25,624 nucleotides of DNA from Lachnospiraceae bacterium AM93-12TA (lineage in GTDB: Bacteria > Bacillota > Clostridia > Lachnospirales > Lachnospiraceae), in assembly GCA_027698105.1 (NCBI GenBank), contig JAQERH010000039.1, forward strand, positions 1-25,624, given 5' to 3'. Position 1 is the first letter of the stretch; every line of letters begins with the position of its first letter. The notes below the pieces were generated by a model. The model did not search any database. It was given only the letters and a program-made list of their open reading frames with translations, and had not been told where the DNA came from. The translations under genes and the position numbers were made by a program. Of this stretch, positions 7,455 through 15,441 are shown piece by piece.

Positions 7455-7587
7455 CTGTCTGGGCACTGCGTCCCTCTCGCTTTCGTAAGGACGCCGTCCG
7501 GCGTGGGAGGGCTGTCCCTATGACATGAGCATACGGACCGCCGTCCCCCGGACGATTATTTATTTTATGATGAAATTTCCGTTCAGA
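7455..7587. other. Structured non-coding stretch past etfA
   Basis: Between the terminator and the etfA stop the sequence is GC-rich and self-complementary. GGACGCCGTCC (7489-7499) and GGACCGCCGTCC (7535-7546) are near copies, each able to fold on itself. CCCTC (7472-7476) can pair with GAGGG (7507-7511). It would form the 3' untranslated region of the butyrate operon. I recognise no known RNA family. Confidence 0.4.
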
Positions 7588-8637
7588 TTAAGCGTTCTGA
7601 GCAGCCTTAGCAGCTTTCAGCTTCTCTGTTAATAACGGAACTACCTTGTTCAGGTCGCCTACAATACCGTAGTCAGCTACGTCGAAGATCGGAGCTGTCT
7701 CATCCTTGTTGATAGCGATGATGATATCGGACTCCTCCATACCAGCTACGTGCTGGATAGCACCGGAAATACCGATTGCGAAGTATACGTTCGGACGTAC
7801 AGTCTTTCCTGTCTGTCCTACCTGTAATGCCTTTGGCTGCCAGCCAGCGTCTACAACTGCACGGGAGCAGCTTACTGTTCCGCCGATTACCTCTGCCAGA
7901 TCCTCGAGAATCTTGAAGTTCTCAGGGCTTCCAACACCACGTCCGCCGGATACAAGGATCTTAGCGTCCATAATGTCTACTGTATCAGCTACAGCCTTAA
8001 CTACATCCATGATCTCAACATAGTTCTTGTTCGGAACGAATCCTGGATTGTACTCTACTACGTTAGCCTTAGCGCCTGCTGTCTTAGGAAGCTTCTGCAT
8101 AACGCCTGGACGTACAGTTGCCATCTGAGGACGGAAATCCGGGCATGCGATAGTAGCGATTGTGTTTCCACCGAATGCAGGACGAGTCATTAATAACTGG
8201 TTGTGCTTCTGCTCCTTGCCTGGAATCGGGTTGATTGGGAAATCACCAATCTCAAGCTGTGTACAGTCAGCTGTCAGACCTGTATGGATTCTTGCACATA
8301 CACGAGGTCCTAAGTCACGGCCGATTGCTGTAGCGCCGATTAAGAAGATCTCCGGCTTGAACTCGTTGATAACGGAAGCCAGTGCGTGTGTATACGGCTC
8401 TGTTCTGTACTCTTTTAACTCAGGATCGTCTACAACGATAACCTTGTCTGCGCCGTACTCAGCCAGCTCGTCTGCCAGTCCCTTAACGTCGGAACCAACT
8501 AAAACAGCTGTAACCTCTGTGTTTAAATCTTTTGCTAAATCCTTACCTTTGCCAATCAGCTCGAATGCGATGCCGCTGATCTCATTGTCAACCTGCTGTG
8601 CAAAGACGAATACTCCCTTATATGCTTCTAAGTTCAT
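7588..8637 (-). CDS. etfA: Electron transfer flavoprotein alpha subunit
   Basis: The 349-residue protein is the larger ETF subunit. It carries the C-terminal FAD domain with the family signatures SGGRGVGSPENF, VGQTGKTVRPNVYFAIG and NKDETAPIFDVADYGIVGD. With EtfB and butyryl-CoA dehydrogenase it forms the clostridial complex that couples crotonyl-CoA reduction by NADH to ferredoxin reduction (electron bifurcation). It is the last gene of the operon, 32 bases after etfB. The ribosome site before the ATG at 8635-8637 is weak (GTGGTGA), so coupling to etfB translation is likely. The terminator lies about 130 bases downstream. Confidence 0.96.
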   Translation of the reverse strand: MNLEAYKGVFVFAQQVDNEISGIAFELIGKGKDLAKDLNTEVTAVLVGSDVKGLADELAEYGADKVIVVDDPELKEYRTEPYTHALASVINEFKPEIFLIGATAIGRDLGPRVCARIHTGLTADCTQLEIGDFPINPIPGKEQKHNQLLMTRPAFGGNTIATIACPDFRPQMATVRPGVMQKLPKTAGAKANVVEYNPGFVPNKNYVEIMDVVKAVADTVDIMDAKILVSGGRGVGSPENFKILEDLAEVIGGTVSCSRAVVDAGWQPKALQVGQTGKTVRPNVYFAIGISGAIQHVAGMEESDIIIAINKDETAPIFDVADYGIVGDLNKVVPLLTEKLKAAKAAQNA

Positions 8638-8669
8638 TCTTATTCACCACACTTTTCTATTATTTTTAA

Positions 8670-9452
8670 TTAGATAACATGTTTAGCTGCCAGCTTCTCA
8701 ACAATGTAGTCAGCTGCTGCTGCCGGATCAAGAGTAACCTGCTCGCCTGCTCCCTTTCTTACCTTATCGGAAGCTCTTGCGATCTGTGTCGGGGATCCCT
8801 TAAGTCCTAAGTTGGAGTCCTCAACTTCCTTCAGGTCGTTTCTTCCCCATACGGTGATTTCTTTCTTATAAGCATCGAAGATTCCGCCTGGAGTCATGTA
8901 ACGCGGCTCGTTTAACTCAGCCAGAGCTGTGATTAAGCATGGCATCTGAGCCTTTAATACGTGATATCTGTCATCGTACTGGCGCTCAACGATAACGCTG
9001 TTGCCCTCGATCTTGATATCCTGAGCGTAGCTGATTACCGGAATGTCTAAGTGCTCGGAGATCTGCGGACCTACCTGAGCTGTATCTCCGTCGATAGCCT
9101 GACGTCCTGTGATAATTAAATCGTACTCAAGGTTTCTGATAGCGCCTGCGATAGTCTGGGATGTAGCCCATGTATCAGCTCCGCCCAGTACACGGTCTGT
9201 AACCAGGATACCGTTGTCAGCACCCATAGCCATAGCCTCTCTTAAAACCTCCTCAGCCTTCGGAAGTCCCATAGTGAGAACTGTAACCTCTGCGCCGTAC
9301 TGATCCTTTAAGCGAAGAGCTGCCTCAAGACCAGCCTTATCATCCGGGTTCATAATTGTGAGCATAGCTCCTCTGTCGAGTGTTCCGTCCGGGTTGAATT
9401 TTACTCCGCCCTTAGTATCTGGAACCTGTTTGATACAAACGATAATTTTCAC
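8670..9452 (-). CDS. etfB: Electron transfer flavoprotein beta subunit
   Basis: The 260-residue protein has the EtfB start KIIVCIKQVPDT and the nucleotide-binding motif DGDTAQVGPQ (121-130). In bifurcating ETFs this subunit holds the second FAD, where NADH delivers its hydride. The start is GTG at 9450-9452, with AAGGAG ten bases upstream; no ATG fits. An 80-base gap with a strong hairpin separates it from bcd. The order bcd-etfB-etfA is the normal one in butyrate-forming clostridia. Confidence 0.96.
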   Translation of the reverse strand: MKIIVCIKQVPDTKGGVKFNPDGTLDRGAMLTIMNPDDKAGLEAALRLKDQYGAEVTVLTMGLPKAEEVLREAMAMGADNGILVTDRVLGGADTWATSQTIAGAIRNLEYDLIITGRQAIDGDTAQVGPQISEHLDIPVISYAQDIKIEGNSVIVERQYDDRYHVLKAQMPCLITALAELNEPRYMTPGGIFDAYKKEITVWGRNDLKEVEDSNLGLKGSPTQIARASDKVRKGAGEQVTLDPAAAADYIVEKLAAKHVI

Positions 9453-9482
9453 TGTATTTTCACTCCTTATTGTTTAATTTCA

Positions 9483-9514
9483 TGCAGGCCTGTCCATCCG
9501 GACAGGGAACTGCA
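9483..9514 (-). promoter_or_regulatory. Intercistronic hairpin between bcd and etfB
   Basis: CCTGTCC (9489-9495) pairs with GGACAGG (9500-9506), and outer arms TGCAG/CTGCA (9483-9487, 9510-9514) extend the stem. On the minus strand no T run follows, so it is not a terminator. It more likely marks an RNA processing or stabilising site that sets different levels of bcd and etf messages; that role is inference. Confidence 0.5.
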
Positions 9515-9532
9515 TCATGTTTAGAGCCGCAA

Positions 9533-10687
9533 TTATTTTAACAGAGCGCCGGAGATAACCATTCTCTGAACCTCAGATGTTCCCTCGTAGATCTCTGTAA
9601 TCTTAGCGTCGCGCATCATACGCTCTACATCGTACTCTCTGATGTAGCCGTAGCCGCCGTGAAGCTGTACAGCCTTTGTTGTAACTTCCATAGCAACCTC
9701 TGCTGCGTACAGCTTAGCCATAGCTGCCTCTACAGAATATGTCTTCTGTGTAGCCTTAGCCATAGCTGCTCTGTAAACAAGGAGCTGAGCTGCCTTTACC
9801 TTTGTTGCCATATCAGCAAGCTGGAACTGTGTATTCTGGAACTGTCCCAGAGCACGTCCGAACTGCTTTCTCTCTTTTACATACTCGATTGTTCTGTCAA
9901 GAGCGCCCTCTGCAAGACCAAGAGCCTGAGCAGCGATACCGATACGTCCGCCGTCCAGTGTATGCATAGCGATGTTGAATCCCTTGCCCTTCTGTCCTAA
10001 CAGGTTCTCCTTCGGGATGCGGCAGTCTGTGAAGATTAACTCGTAAGTAGCAGATCCGCGGATACCCATCTTCTTCTCCTTTGTACCAAAGGTGAAGCCT
10101 GGAGTTCCCTTCTCAACGATGAATGCGGAGATCTCTTTCTTCTTTCTTCCTCTAGCGTCCTCTTTTACGCCTGTTACAGCGATGATTACGTAGATGTCAG
10201 CCTCTTTACCGTTTGTGATGAAGATCTTGGAGCCGTTTAATACCCACTCATCTCCGTCTAAAACAGCCTTTGTCTGCTGTCCCTGAGCGTCTGTACCAGC
10301 GCCTGGCTCAGTAAGACCGAAAGCACCTAACTTCTCGCCCTTTGCAAGAGGTACAAGGTATTTCTGCTTCTGCTCTTCTGTACCGTATGTCTGGATCGGA
10401 TCGCAGCACAGGGATGTGTGTGCAGAAACGATAACGCCTGTAGTTCCGCAAACCTTGGAAAGCTCCTCTACGCACATAGCATAGCAGAGAGGATCGCAGC
10501 CCTGTCCGCCGTACTCCTTCGGAACCGGGATGCCCATGAAGCCGAGCTTCTGCATCTTCTTAACTGTCTCTGTCGGGAAGTGCTCTGTCTCGTCTACTTC
10601 CTGTGCTAAAGGTTTTACTTCTTTCTCGGCGAAGTCATGGAATAATGTTCTCGCCATCTCATGCTCTTTACTTAATGTAAAATCCAT
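9533..10687 (-). CDS. bcd: Butyryl-CoA dehydrogenase (short-chain acyl-CoA dehydrogenase)
   Basis: The 384-residue flavoprotein has the standard acyl-CoA dehydrogenase length and signatures: FGLTEPGAGTDAQGQ, then GIRGSATYELIF, and the catalytic base Glu368 in IYEGTSEVQR. It reduces crotonyl-CoA to butyryl-CoA and, with the downstream EtfBA, is expected to drive ferredoxin reduction. The ATG at 10685-10687 follows GGAGG. A 105-base gap before it holds its own candidate promoter and an attenuator-like hairpin, so its expression may be set apart from thl-crt-hbd. Confidence 0.96.
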   Translation of the reverse strand: MDFTLSKEHEMARTLFHDFAEKEVKPLAQEVDETEHFPTETVKKMQKLGFMGIPVPKEYGGQGCDPLCYAMCVEELSKVCGTTGVIVSAHTSLCCDPIQTYGTEEQKQKYLVPLAKGEKLGAFGLTEPGAGTDAQGQQTKAVLDGDEWVLNGSKIFITNGKEADIYVIIAVTGVKEDARGRKKKEISAFIVEKGTPGFTFGTKEKKMGIRGSATYELIFTDCRIPKENLLGQKGKGFNIAMHTLDGGRIGIAAQALGLAEGALDRTIEYVKERKQFGRALGQFQNTQFQLADMATKVKAAQLLVYRAAMAKATQKTYSVEAAMAKLYAAEVAMEVTTKAVQLHGGYGYIREYDVERMMRDAKITEIYEGTSEVQRMVISGALLK

Positions 10688-10717
10688 GTCTAGTCCTCCA
10701 TCTTTTTATATCGCGCT

Positions 10718-10743
10718 AAAAAGGGGCCTTGGGGAGACCCCTT
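10718..10743 (-). terminator. Attenuator-like terminator in the bcd leader
   Basis: On the minus strand AAGGGG (10743-10738) pairs with the C-run ending at 10723, followed by TTTTT (10722-10718), giving a short intrinsic terminator 31 bases before bcd. The same GGGG can instead pair with a nearer CCCC (10734-10731) through a three-base loop. Two exclusive folds are therefore possible. Complete termination here would silence bcd-etfBA from the upstream promoters, so it is presumably partial or regulated. Confidence 0.5.
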
Positions 10744-10759
10744 ATGCGGTTGTGAATCT

Positions 10760-10768
10760 ATTATAACA
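10760..10768 (-). promoter_or_regulatory. Candidate internal promoter before bcd
   Basis: On the minus strand TGTTATAAT (10768-10760) is a perfect extended -10 element between hbd and bcd. The -35 region is poor. A transcript from it would begin near 10753 and carry the attenuator-like hairpin. Confidence 0.45.
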
Positions 10769-10792
10769 GAAACCACAAAAAAGTGGTATCCA

Positions 10793-11629
10793 TTATTTGC
10801 TGTAATCGTAGAATCCTTTGCCTGTTTTCTGTCCTAAATGTCCAGCGCGAACCATCTTTCTTAACAGCGGATGCGGGCGGTACTTCGGATCACCGGTCTC
10901 GCTCTCTAATACCTGCATAATAGCCAGGCATACGTCCAGTCCGATCAGATCTCCCAGAGCTAACGGGCCCATCGGATGATTAGCGCCTAACTTCATAGCT
11001 GTATCGATTCCCTCTACAGATGCGATGCCTTCAGCGTAAATGCCGACTGCCTCGTTGATCATCGGAATCAGGATTCTGTTTACAACAAAGCCTGCGCCTT
11101 CCTCAACCTGAACCGGAGTCTTGCCGATGGCTTCGGAAATCTCGATTACCTTATCTACCATCTCCTTCGGAGTGTTGAGTCCTGCAATGACCTCTACCAG
11201 CTTCATAACTGGAGCCGGATTGAAGAAATGCATGCCCACAACCGGTCTTGCGCCTGCTCCAATCTCTGTGATGGAGAGGGAGGAAGTGTTGGTAGCGAAA
11301 ATACAGTCTGCCTTGCAGATAGCATCTAACTCCTTGAAAGTCTGCTTCTTGATCTCCATGTTCTCAATCGCAGCCTCAATGATCAGATCGCAGTCTCCGC
11401 AGATATCCTTAACGCCTGTTGTGATCTTTGCGAGGATCTTATCAGCATCCTCCTGTGTCATTTTGCCTTTTGCGATTCTCTTCTCAAAGCCCTTTGCAAT
11501 CTTCTTCTTTCCGTTTGCAGCGAACTCCTCATTGATATCGCATAAAGCTACTTCATATCCCTCTGTCTGTGCAAAAGCCTGTGCAATGCCGGAACCCATG
11601 GTTCCTGCTCCGATAACACCGATTTTCAT
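10793..11629 (-). CDS. hbd: 3-hydroxybutyryl-CoA dehydrogenase
   Basis: The 278-residue protein has the NAD-binding [11 protein letters not shown] at its N-terminus and the family motif [15 protein letters not shown]. By alignment to known family members the active-site residues are Ser116, His134, Glu146 and Asn184. It reduces acetoacetyl-CoA to 3-hydroxybutyryl-CoA, the second step to butyrate (EC 1.1.1.157). The loop between Ser116 and His134 is about three residues shorter than I remember for Clostridium acetobutylicum Hbd. The ATG at 11627-11629 follows AGGAGGAG. It lies 40 bases after crt in the operon. Confidence 0.96.
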   Translation of the reverse strand: MKIGVIGAGTMGSGIAQAFAQTEGYEVALCDINEEFAANGKKKIAKGFEKRIAKGKMTQEDADKILAKITTGVKDICGDCDLIIEAAIENMEIKKQTFKELDAICKADCIFATNTSSLSITEIGAGARPVVGMHFFNPAPVMKLVEVIAGLNTPKEMVDKVIEISEAIGKTPVQVEEGAGFVVNRILIPMINEAVGIYAEGIASVEGIDTAMKLGANHPMGPLALGDLIGLDVCLAIMQVLESETGDPKYRPHPLLRKMVRAGHLGQKTGKGFYDYSK

Positions 11630-11669
11630 GGTTATCTCCTCCTATCTCATAAAAAGCATATACTTTTTA

Positions 11670-12446
11670 TTAACGGTTTCTGAACTCTTTTTCTTTTCTC
11701 TTCTCAAGGAACGCTGTCATACCCTCTCTCTGATCCTCTGTCTCAAAGCAGGCGCCAAACAGGTTTTCCTCAATCACAATCGCTCTGTCCATATCTGTCT
11801 GGAGTCCGTCGTTCGCTGCCTTCTTGCTGTTTCTCACAGCAATCGGAGCATTCGCCGCAATCTGACCAGCCAGCTTTTTGGCTTCTGCCATCAGATTCTC
11901 CAGTGGGTAGACTGCATTGACAAGTCCTAAGCGGTAAGCCTCGTCAGCCTTGATGTTTCTGGCAGTGTAGAGCATCTCCTTAGCCTTTCCCACACCGATC
12001 ACGCGGACCAGTCTCTGAGTACCTCCAAAGCCTGGTGTAATTCCCAGACCTGTCTCTGGCTGTCCGAACACTGCGTTCTCAGAGCAGATACGAATGTCAC
12101 AGCTGAGAGAAAGCTCGTTTCCGCCGCCAAGAGCGAAACCGTTTACAGCTGCAATTACCGGAATCGGGAATGTCTCAATCTTACGGAAAATATCGTTTCC
12201 ATACTTTCCGAAAGCTTCTCCCTCTTCCTTCGTCATAGTGCTCATGGCTGCAATATCAGCTCCGGCGACAAAGGACTTTTCTCCTGCGCCTGTCAGGATG
12301 ACAGCTCTCACCTCTTCCTGATCGATAGCGTCAAATGCAGCTTCCAGATCTTTCAGTACCTCTTCATTCAGGGCATTTAATGCTTTGGGCCTGTTGATCG
12401 TTACAATACCAACATGGCCTTCCTGCTCATAATCTACATAACCCAT
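11670..12446 (-). CDS. crt: 3-hydroxybutyryl-CoA dehydratase (crotonase)
   Basis: The 258-residue protein belongs to the enoyl-CoA hydratase family and converts 3-hydroxybutyryl-CoA to crotonyl-CoA (EC 4.2.1.150). The oxyanion region NGFALGGGNELSLSCD carries Glu111, and FGQPETGLGITPGFGG carries Glu131. The 20-residue spacing matches the two catalytic glutamates of rat crotonase. I prefer the ATG at 12444-12446 over the one at 12453-12455, because the ribosome site AAGGAG touches the upstream ATG but lies nine bases before this one. The two starts differ by three residues. It is the second gene of the operon, about 30 bases after thl. Confidence 0.95.
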   Translation of the reverse strand: MGYVDYEQEGHVGIVTINRPKALNALNEEVLKDLEAAFDAIDQEEVRAVILTGAGEKSFVAGADIAAMSTMTKEEGEAFGKYGNDIFRKIETFPIPVIAAVNGFALGGGNELSLSCDIRICSENAVFGQPETGLGITPGFGGTQRLVRVIGVGKAKEMLYTARNIKADEAYRLGLVNAVYPLENLMAEAKKLAGQIAANAPIAVRNSKKAANDGLQTDMDRAIVIEENLFGACFETEDQREGMTAFLEKRKEKEFRNR

Positions 12447-12478
12447 ATTGATCATCTCCTTAAGGCTTTACCCGGATT

Positions 12479-13663
12479 TTAGTCTCTCTCAACGATTGTA
12501 GCGCAGCCCATACCGCCGCCGATGCACAGAGTAGCAAGACCCTTCTTTGCATCGCGCTTCTGCATCTCATGAAGCAGTGTAACAAGGATACGGCAGCCAG
12601 ATGCTCCTACCGGATGTCCGAGGGCAATTGCTCCTCCGTTTACATTCAGGTTATCCTTATTAAATCCAAGCTCGCGGGCAACTGCGATAGACTGAGCAGC
12701 GAATGCCTCGTTTGCCTCGATTAAATCAAAATCCTCTACCTTAAGACCTGTCTTAGCCAGAACCTTCTTAGTAGCTGCTACCGGGCCGATTCCCATGATT
12801 CTCGGATCTACGCCGCCTAATGCGCCTGCAACCCATGTAGCCATCGGCTTAATGCCTAACTCTTTTGCCTTCTCTTCGCTCATAACAACAACTGCAGCAG
12901 CGCCGTCGTTAATGGAGGAAGCGTTTCCTGCTGTTACGCGGCCGCCGTCCGGCTTAAATGCTGGACGCAGTCTTGCAAGGCCTTCCATGGTTGTGCCTGG
13001 ACGCGGACCCTCGTCTGTGTCAACGATAACAGTCTCTTTTTTCTTCTTAACCTCAATCGGAACGATCTCATCTTTGAATCTTCCGGACTGTACAGCCTCA
13101 CATGCCTTGTTCTGGCTGGCAACAGCAAACTCGTCAAGCTCTTCTCTTGTGATGTTCCAGTCATCGCAGATGTTCTCTGCTGTCATTCCCATGTGATAGT
13201 TGTTGAAAGCATCCCAGAGAGCGTCGTTTACCATTGTATCGATCATCGGAGCGTTGCCCATGCGGTATCCGTAGCGGGCATTCTTAAGAGCGTATGGAGC
13301 TGCGGACATGTTCTCTGCTCCGCCTGCTACAACAATGTCAGCGTCGCCTGCGAGAATCATCTGGGCAGCTGCGTTCACACACTGTAAACCGGAACCACAT
13401 ACTACGTTCAGCGTAACTGCCGGAACCTCGATGGGAAGCCCTGCTTTAATGGACATCTGACGAGCCACGTTCTGTCCAAGGCCGGCCTGGATTACACAGC
13501 CCATGTAAACGTGATCTACCTGCTCCGGAGCAACTCCTGCTCTGTTGAGAGCTTCCTTAATAACAACTGCTCCCATATCTGCCGCTGGTACTGTGCTTAA
13601 CTGTCCGCCCATGGAACCAATGGCTGTACGGCATGCACTTGCTATTACGACTTTCTTTGACAT
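12479..13663 (-). CDS. thl: Acetyl-CoA acetyltransferase (thiolase)
   Basis: The 394-residue thiolase joins two acetyl-CoA to acetoacetyl-CoA (EC 2.3.1.9), the entry to the butyrate pathway. The nucleophile is Cys89 (NVVCGSG), with His350 in [10 protein letters not shown] and Cys380 in CIGGGMG, almost the same numbers as the Zoogloea enzyme (89, 348, 378). I chose the ATG at 13661-13663 because AAGGAGGAA lies just upstream; the ATG at 13684 would put that ribosome site inside the gene. It is the first gene of thl-crt-hbd-bcd-etfB-etfA, and its promoter has a consensus -35 box and a Rex-like operator beside it. Confidence 0.97.
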   Translation of the reverse strand: MSKKVVIASACRTAIGSMGGQLSTVPAADMGAVVIKEALNRAGVAPEQVDHVYMGCVIQAGLGQNVARQMSIKAGLPIEVPAVTLNVVCGSGLQCVNAAAQMILAGDADIVVAGGAENMSAAPYALKNARYGYRMGNAPMIDTMVNDALWDAFNNYHMGMTAENICDDWNITREELDEFAVASQNKACEAVQSGRFKDEIVPIEVKKKKETVIVDTDEGPRPGTTMEGLARLRPAFKPDGGRVTAGNASSINDGAAAVVVMSEEKAKELGIKPMATWVAGALGGVDPRIMGIGPVAATKKVLAKTGLKVEDFDLIEANEAFAAQSIAVARELGFNKDNLNVNGGAIALGHPVGASGCRILVTLLHEMQKRDAKKGLATLCIGGGMGCATIVERD

Positions 13664-13729
13664 AATTTGTTTCCTCCTTGTCATGGTTAGCCTGAAAATA
13701 GAAATAATTGCATAAATGATAGTAATTCT

Positions 13730-13758
13730 ATACTACCACTGTTAGGCAAAACTGTCAA
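13730..13758 (-). promoter_or_regulatory. Main promoter of the butyrate operon
   Basis: On the minus strand there is a perfect TTGACA (13758-13753), a 17-bp spacer, and TAGTAT (13735-13730) preceded by TGG, which makes an extended -10. It lies about 67 bases before thl and is one of the strongest-looking promoters in the window. Confidence 0.85.
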
Positions 13759-13765
13759 TGATCAC

Positions 13766-13783
13766 TTGATAAATAATTATCAA
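13766..13783. promoter_or_regulatory. Rex-like operator between thl and but
   Basis: TTGATAA, four bases, TTATCAA is a perfect 18-bp dyad lying seven bases upstream of the thl -35 box. The consensus I know for the NADH-sensing repressor Rex is TTGTTAA-N4-TTAACAA, so each half differs at one matched position. Rex controls butyrate and alcohol genes in several clostridia. Assignment to Rex is inference from the shape and the target genes. Confidence 0.6.
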
Positions 13784-13789
13784 TTCATC

Positions 13790-13825
13790 ACCTATTCACG
13801 ATTTTCCACCTATTTCTTACCTATT
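13790..13825. repeat. Three direct ACCTATT repeats between thl and but
   Basis: ACCTATT occurs at 13790-13796, 13808-13814 and 13819-13825, spaced 18 and 11 bp. They lie between the Rex-like dyad and the but -35 box. An inverted partial copy (GATAGGTGA) sits at the but ribosome site. They may bind a regulator of but or thl. Confidence 0.4.
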
Positions 13826-13829
13826 CTTA

Positions 13830-13858
13830 TTGACCTTGCCAGCGGCGAATGATAAACT
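13830..13858 (+). promoter_or_regulatory. Candidate promoter of but
   Basis: TTGACC (13830-13835), a 17-bp spacer and TAAACT (13853-13858, preceded by TGA) form a fair sigma-A promoter, 41 bases before the but start codon. AAACTGA repeats at 13854-13860 and 13865-13871, one helical turn apart. Confidence 0.55.
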
Positions 13859-13899
13859 GATAACAAACTGAATAAATTTAATAAGGATAGGTGAATCAA

Positions 13900-15249
13900 A
13901 TGGATTACAGAAGCATGTATCAACAAAAACTTGTATCTGCTGACCAGGCTGCCGCTGTTGTAAAATCCGGCGACTGGGTAGATTATGCCTGGACAACAGG
14001 AACTCCTGTGGCTGTAGATAAGGCTATTGCCAAGAGACTTCCTGAGCTTCACAATGTAAATTTCCGCGGAGGTATCCTTATGTGGGTGCCTGAGATCTTC
14101 AAGATCGAAAATCCGGCAGAGCATATGACCTGGAACTCCTGGCACATGAGCGGTATTGAGAGAAAAGCCATTGCACAGGGCTTTGCTTTCTACAGCCCCA
14201 TGCGCTATTCCGAGCTTCCGAGATTCTACCGTGAATTTGCTGAAGAAAACCGCAATGACGTGGCTGTATTCCAGGTAGCTCCCATGGATGAGCACGGCTA
14301 CTTTAACTTCGGCCCCAATGCTTCCCATCTGGCAGCCATCTGCGAGACCTCCAAGGTCGTAATTGTGGAAGTCAACGAAAATATGCCTGTCTGCTTAGGC
14401 GGATTTGAAGAGGGTGTCCACATTTCCCAGGTAGATATGATTGTAGAGGGCGACAACCCGACTATCGCTGAAATGGGCGGCGGCGGAGCCCCTTCTGATG
14501 TTGATGAAACAGTTGCCAAATTAATTGTAGAAGAGATTCCTGACGGCGCATGTCTCCAGTTAGGTATCGGCGGTATGCCAAACGCTGTCGGTTCTCTGAT
14601 TGCCAAATCTGACTTAAAGGATCTGGGCGTTCATACAGAGATGTATGTAGATGCGTTTGTAGATATTGCTGAGGCAGGAAAAATTACAGGTGCTCATAAA
14701 AATATTGACAAGGGCCGCCAGGTTTACGGCTTCGGTGCAGGAACTAAGAAGTTATACGATTATCTGAATAACAACCCGGCCTGCATGAGCGCTCCTGTCA
14801 GCTATACCAACGATGTGCGCGTAGTTGCACAGCTGGATAATTTTATGTCCATCAACAACGCTGTCGACATTGACCTCTTTGGCCAGGTAAGCTCCGAGTC
14901 CTCCGGAATCAAGCACATCAGCGGAGCCGGCGGACAGCTGGATTTCGTAATGGGAGCCTATCTCTCCAAGGGCGGAAAGAGCTTCATCTGCTGCTCCTCC
15001 ACCTTCAAGACAAAGGACGGAGAGCTGAAGTCCAGAATTCTTCCGACCCTGCACCCAGGTTCTATTGTTACCGATACCCGTGCCAATACCCACTATGTGG
15101 TAACTGAGTTCGGTAAGGTAAACTTAAAGGGATTAAACACCTGGCAGAGAGCAGAGGCGCTGATCTCCATCGCTCATCCACAGTTCAGAGACGAACTGAT
15201 TAAGGATGCCGAGAAGATGAATATCTGGAGACGCAGCAACAGAAAATAA
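13900..15249 (+). CDS. but: Butyryl-CoA:acetate CoA-transferase
   Basis: The 449-residue protein belongs to the 4-hydroxybutyrate/butyryl-CoA:acetate CoA-transferase family. It moves CoA from butyryl-CoA to acetate, releasing butyrate and acetyl-CoA. The stretch [16 protein letters not shown] (75-90) is the family's best-known signature. [10 protein letters not shown] is at 222-231, and Glu247 in HTEM is the expected catalytic glutamate that forms the CoA thioester. [15 protein letters not shown] lies in the C-terminal half. I chose the ATG at 13900 because AGGTG lies seven bases upstream; the GTG at 13891 would place that site inside the gene. It is divergent from the butyrate operon, which supports butyryl-CoA rather than 4-hydroxybutyryl-CoA as substrate. 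Confidence 0.93.
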   Translation: MDYRSMYQQKLVSADQAAAVVKSGDWVDYAWTTGTPVAVDKAIAKRLPELHNVNFRGGILMWVPEIFKIENPAEHMTWNSWHMSGIERKAIAQGFAFYSPMRYSELPRFYREFAEENRNDVAVFQVAPMDEHGYFNFGPNASHLAAICETSKVVIVEVNENMPVCLGGFEEGVHISQVDMIVEGDNPTIAEMGGGGAPSDVDETVAKLIVEEIPDGACLQLGIGGMPNAVGSLIAKSDLKDLGVHTEMYVDAFVDIAEAGKITGAHKNIDKGRQVYGFGAGTKKLYDYLNNNPACMSAPVSYTNDVRVVAQLDNFMSINNAVDIDLFGQVSSESSGIKHISGAGGQLDFVMGAYLSKGGKSFICCSSTFKTKDGELKSRILPTLHPGSIVTDTRANTHYVVTEFGKVNLKGLNTWQRAEALISIAHPQFRDELIKDAEKMNIWRRSNRK

Positions 15250-15259
15250 GTTTGGCCGC

Positions 15260-15310
15260 AAAAAGCCGGCGCGTCTATGACTGAATCAGCATAGACGCGC
15301 CGGCTTTTTT
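15260..15310 (+). terminator. Terminator of but
   Basis: A perfect 20-bp stem (15260-15279 with 15290-15309, 10-base loop) ends in a run of six T residues. It begins 11 bases after the but stop and is a very strong rho-independent terminator. Confidence 0.95.
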
Positions 15311-15346
15311 ATTTTCTTCCTTGTCTTCTGAAATCAAAGTGTCCTC

Positions 15347-15412
15347 TTGACTTCCGGCATGGTTCCGGTTGTATAATAGATGTAAGACATAATAGGAACC
15401 CAACGGTTCCGG
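15347..15412 (+). promoter_or_regulatory. 19-bp-spacer promoter and TTCCGG repeats before the flavodoxin
   Basis: TTGACT (15347-15352) and a perfect TATAAT (15372-15377) are separated by 19 bp, the spacing typical of MerR-family targets. TTCCGG occurs twice around the spacer (15352-15357, 15363-15368) and once downstream (15407-15412). GGAACC-CAAC-GGTTCC (15395-15410) is a perfect dyad in the leader. This suggests a dedicated regulator, not encoded nearby. Confidence 0.55.
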
Positions 15413-15441
15413 ACCATTAAAATCATAAGGAGGACTTTGCC

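Noticed and set aside
10771..10787. ACCAC/GTGGT hairpin just after hbd as a terminator.
   Set aside because: It has a five-base stem and only a two- to three-base T tail, too weak to call.
11121..11930. A 269-residue plus-strand frame across hbd and crt.
   Set aside because: It is antisense to two well-supported enzymes and crosses their intergenic ribosome site, with no start signal of its own.
13766..13783. The thl-but dyad as an FNR/CRP site.
   Set aside because: The TTGAT and ATCAA halves are eight bases apart instead of the four in an FNR site; the Rex 7-4-7 layout fits exactly.
13891..13899. The GTG at 13891 as the start of but.
   Set aside because: It lies within the ribosome site that serves the ATG at 13900, and the family N-terminus fits the ATG start.
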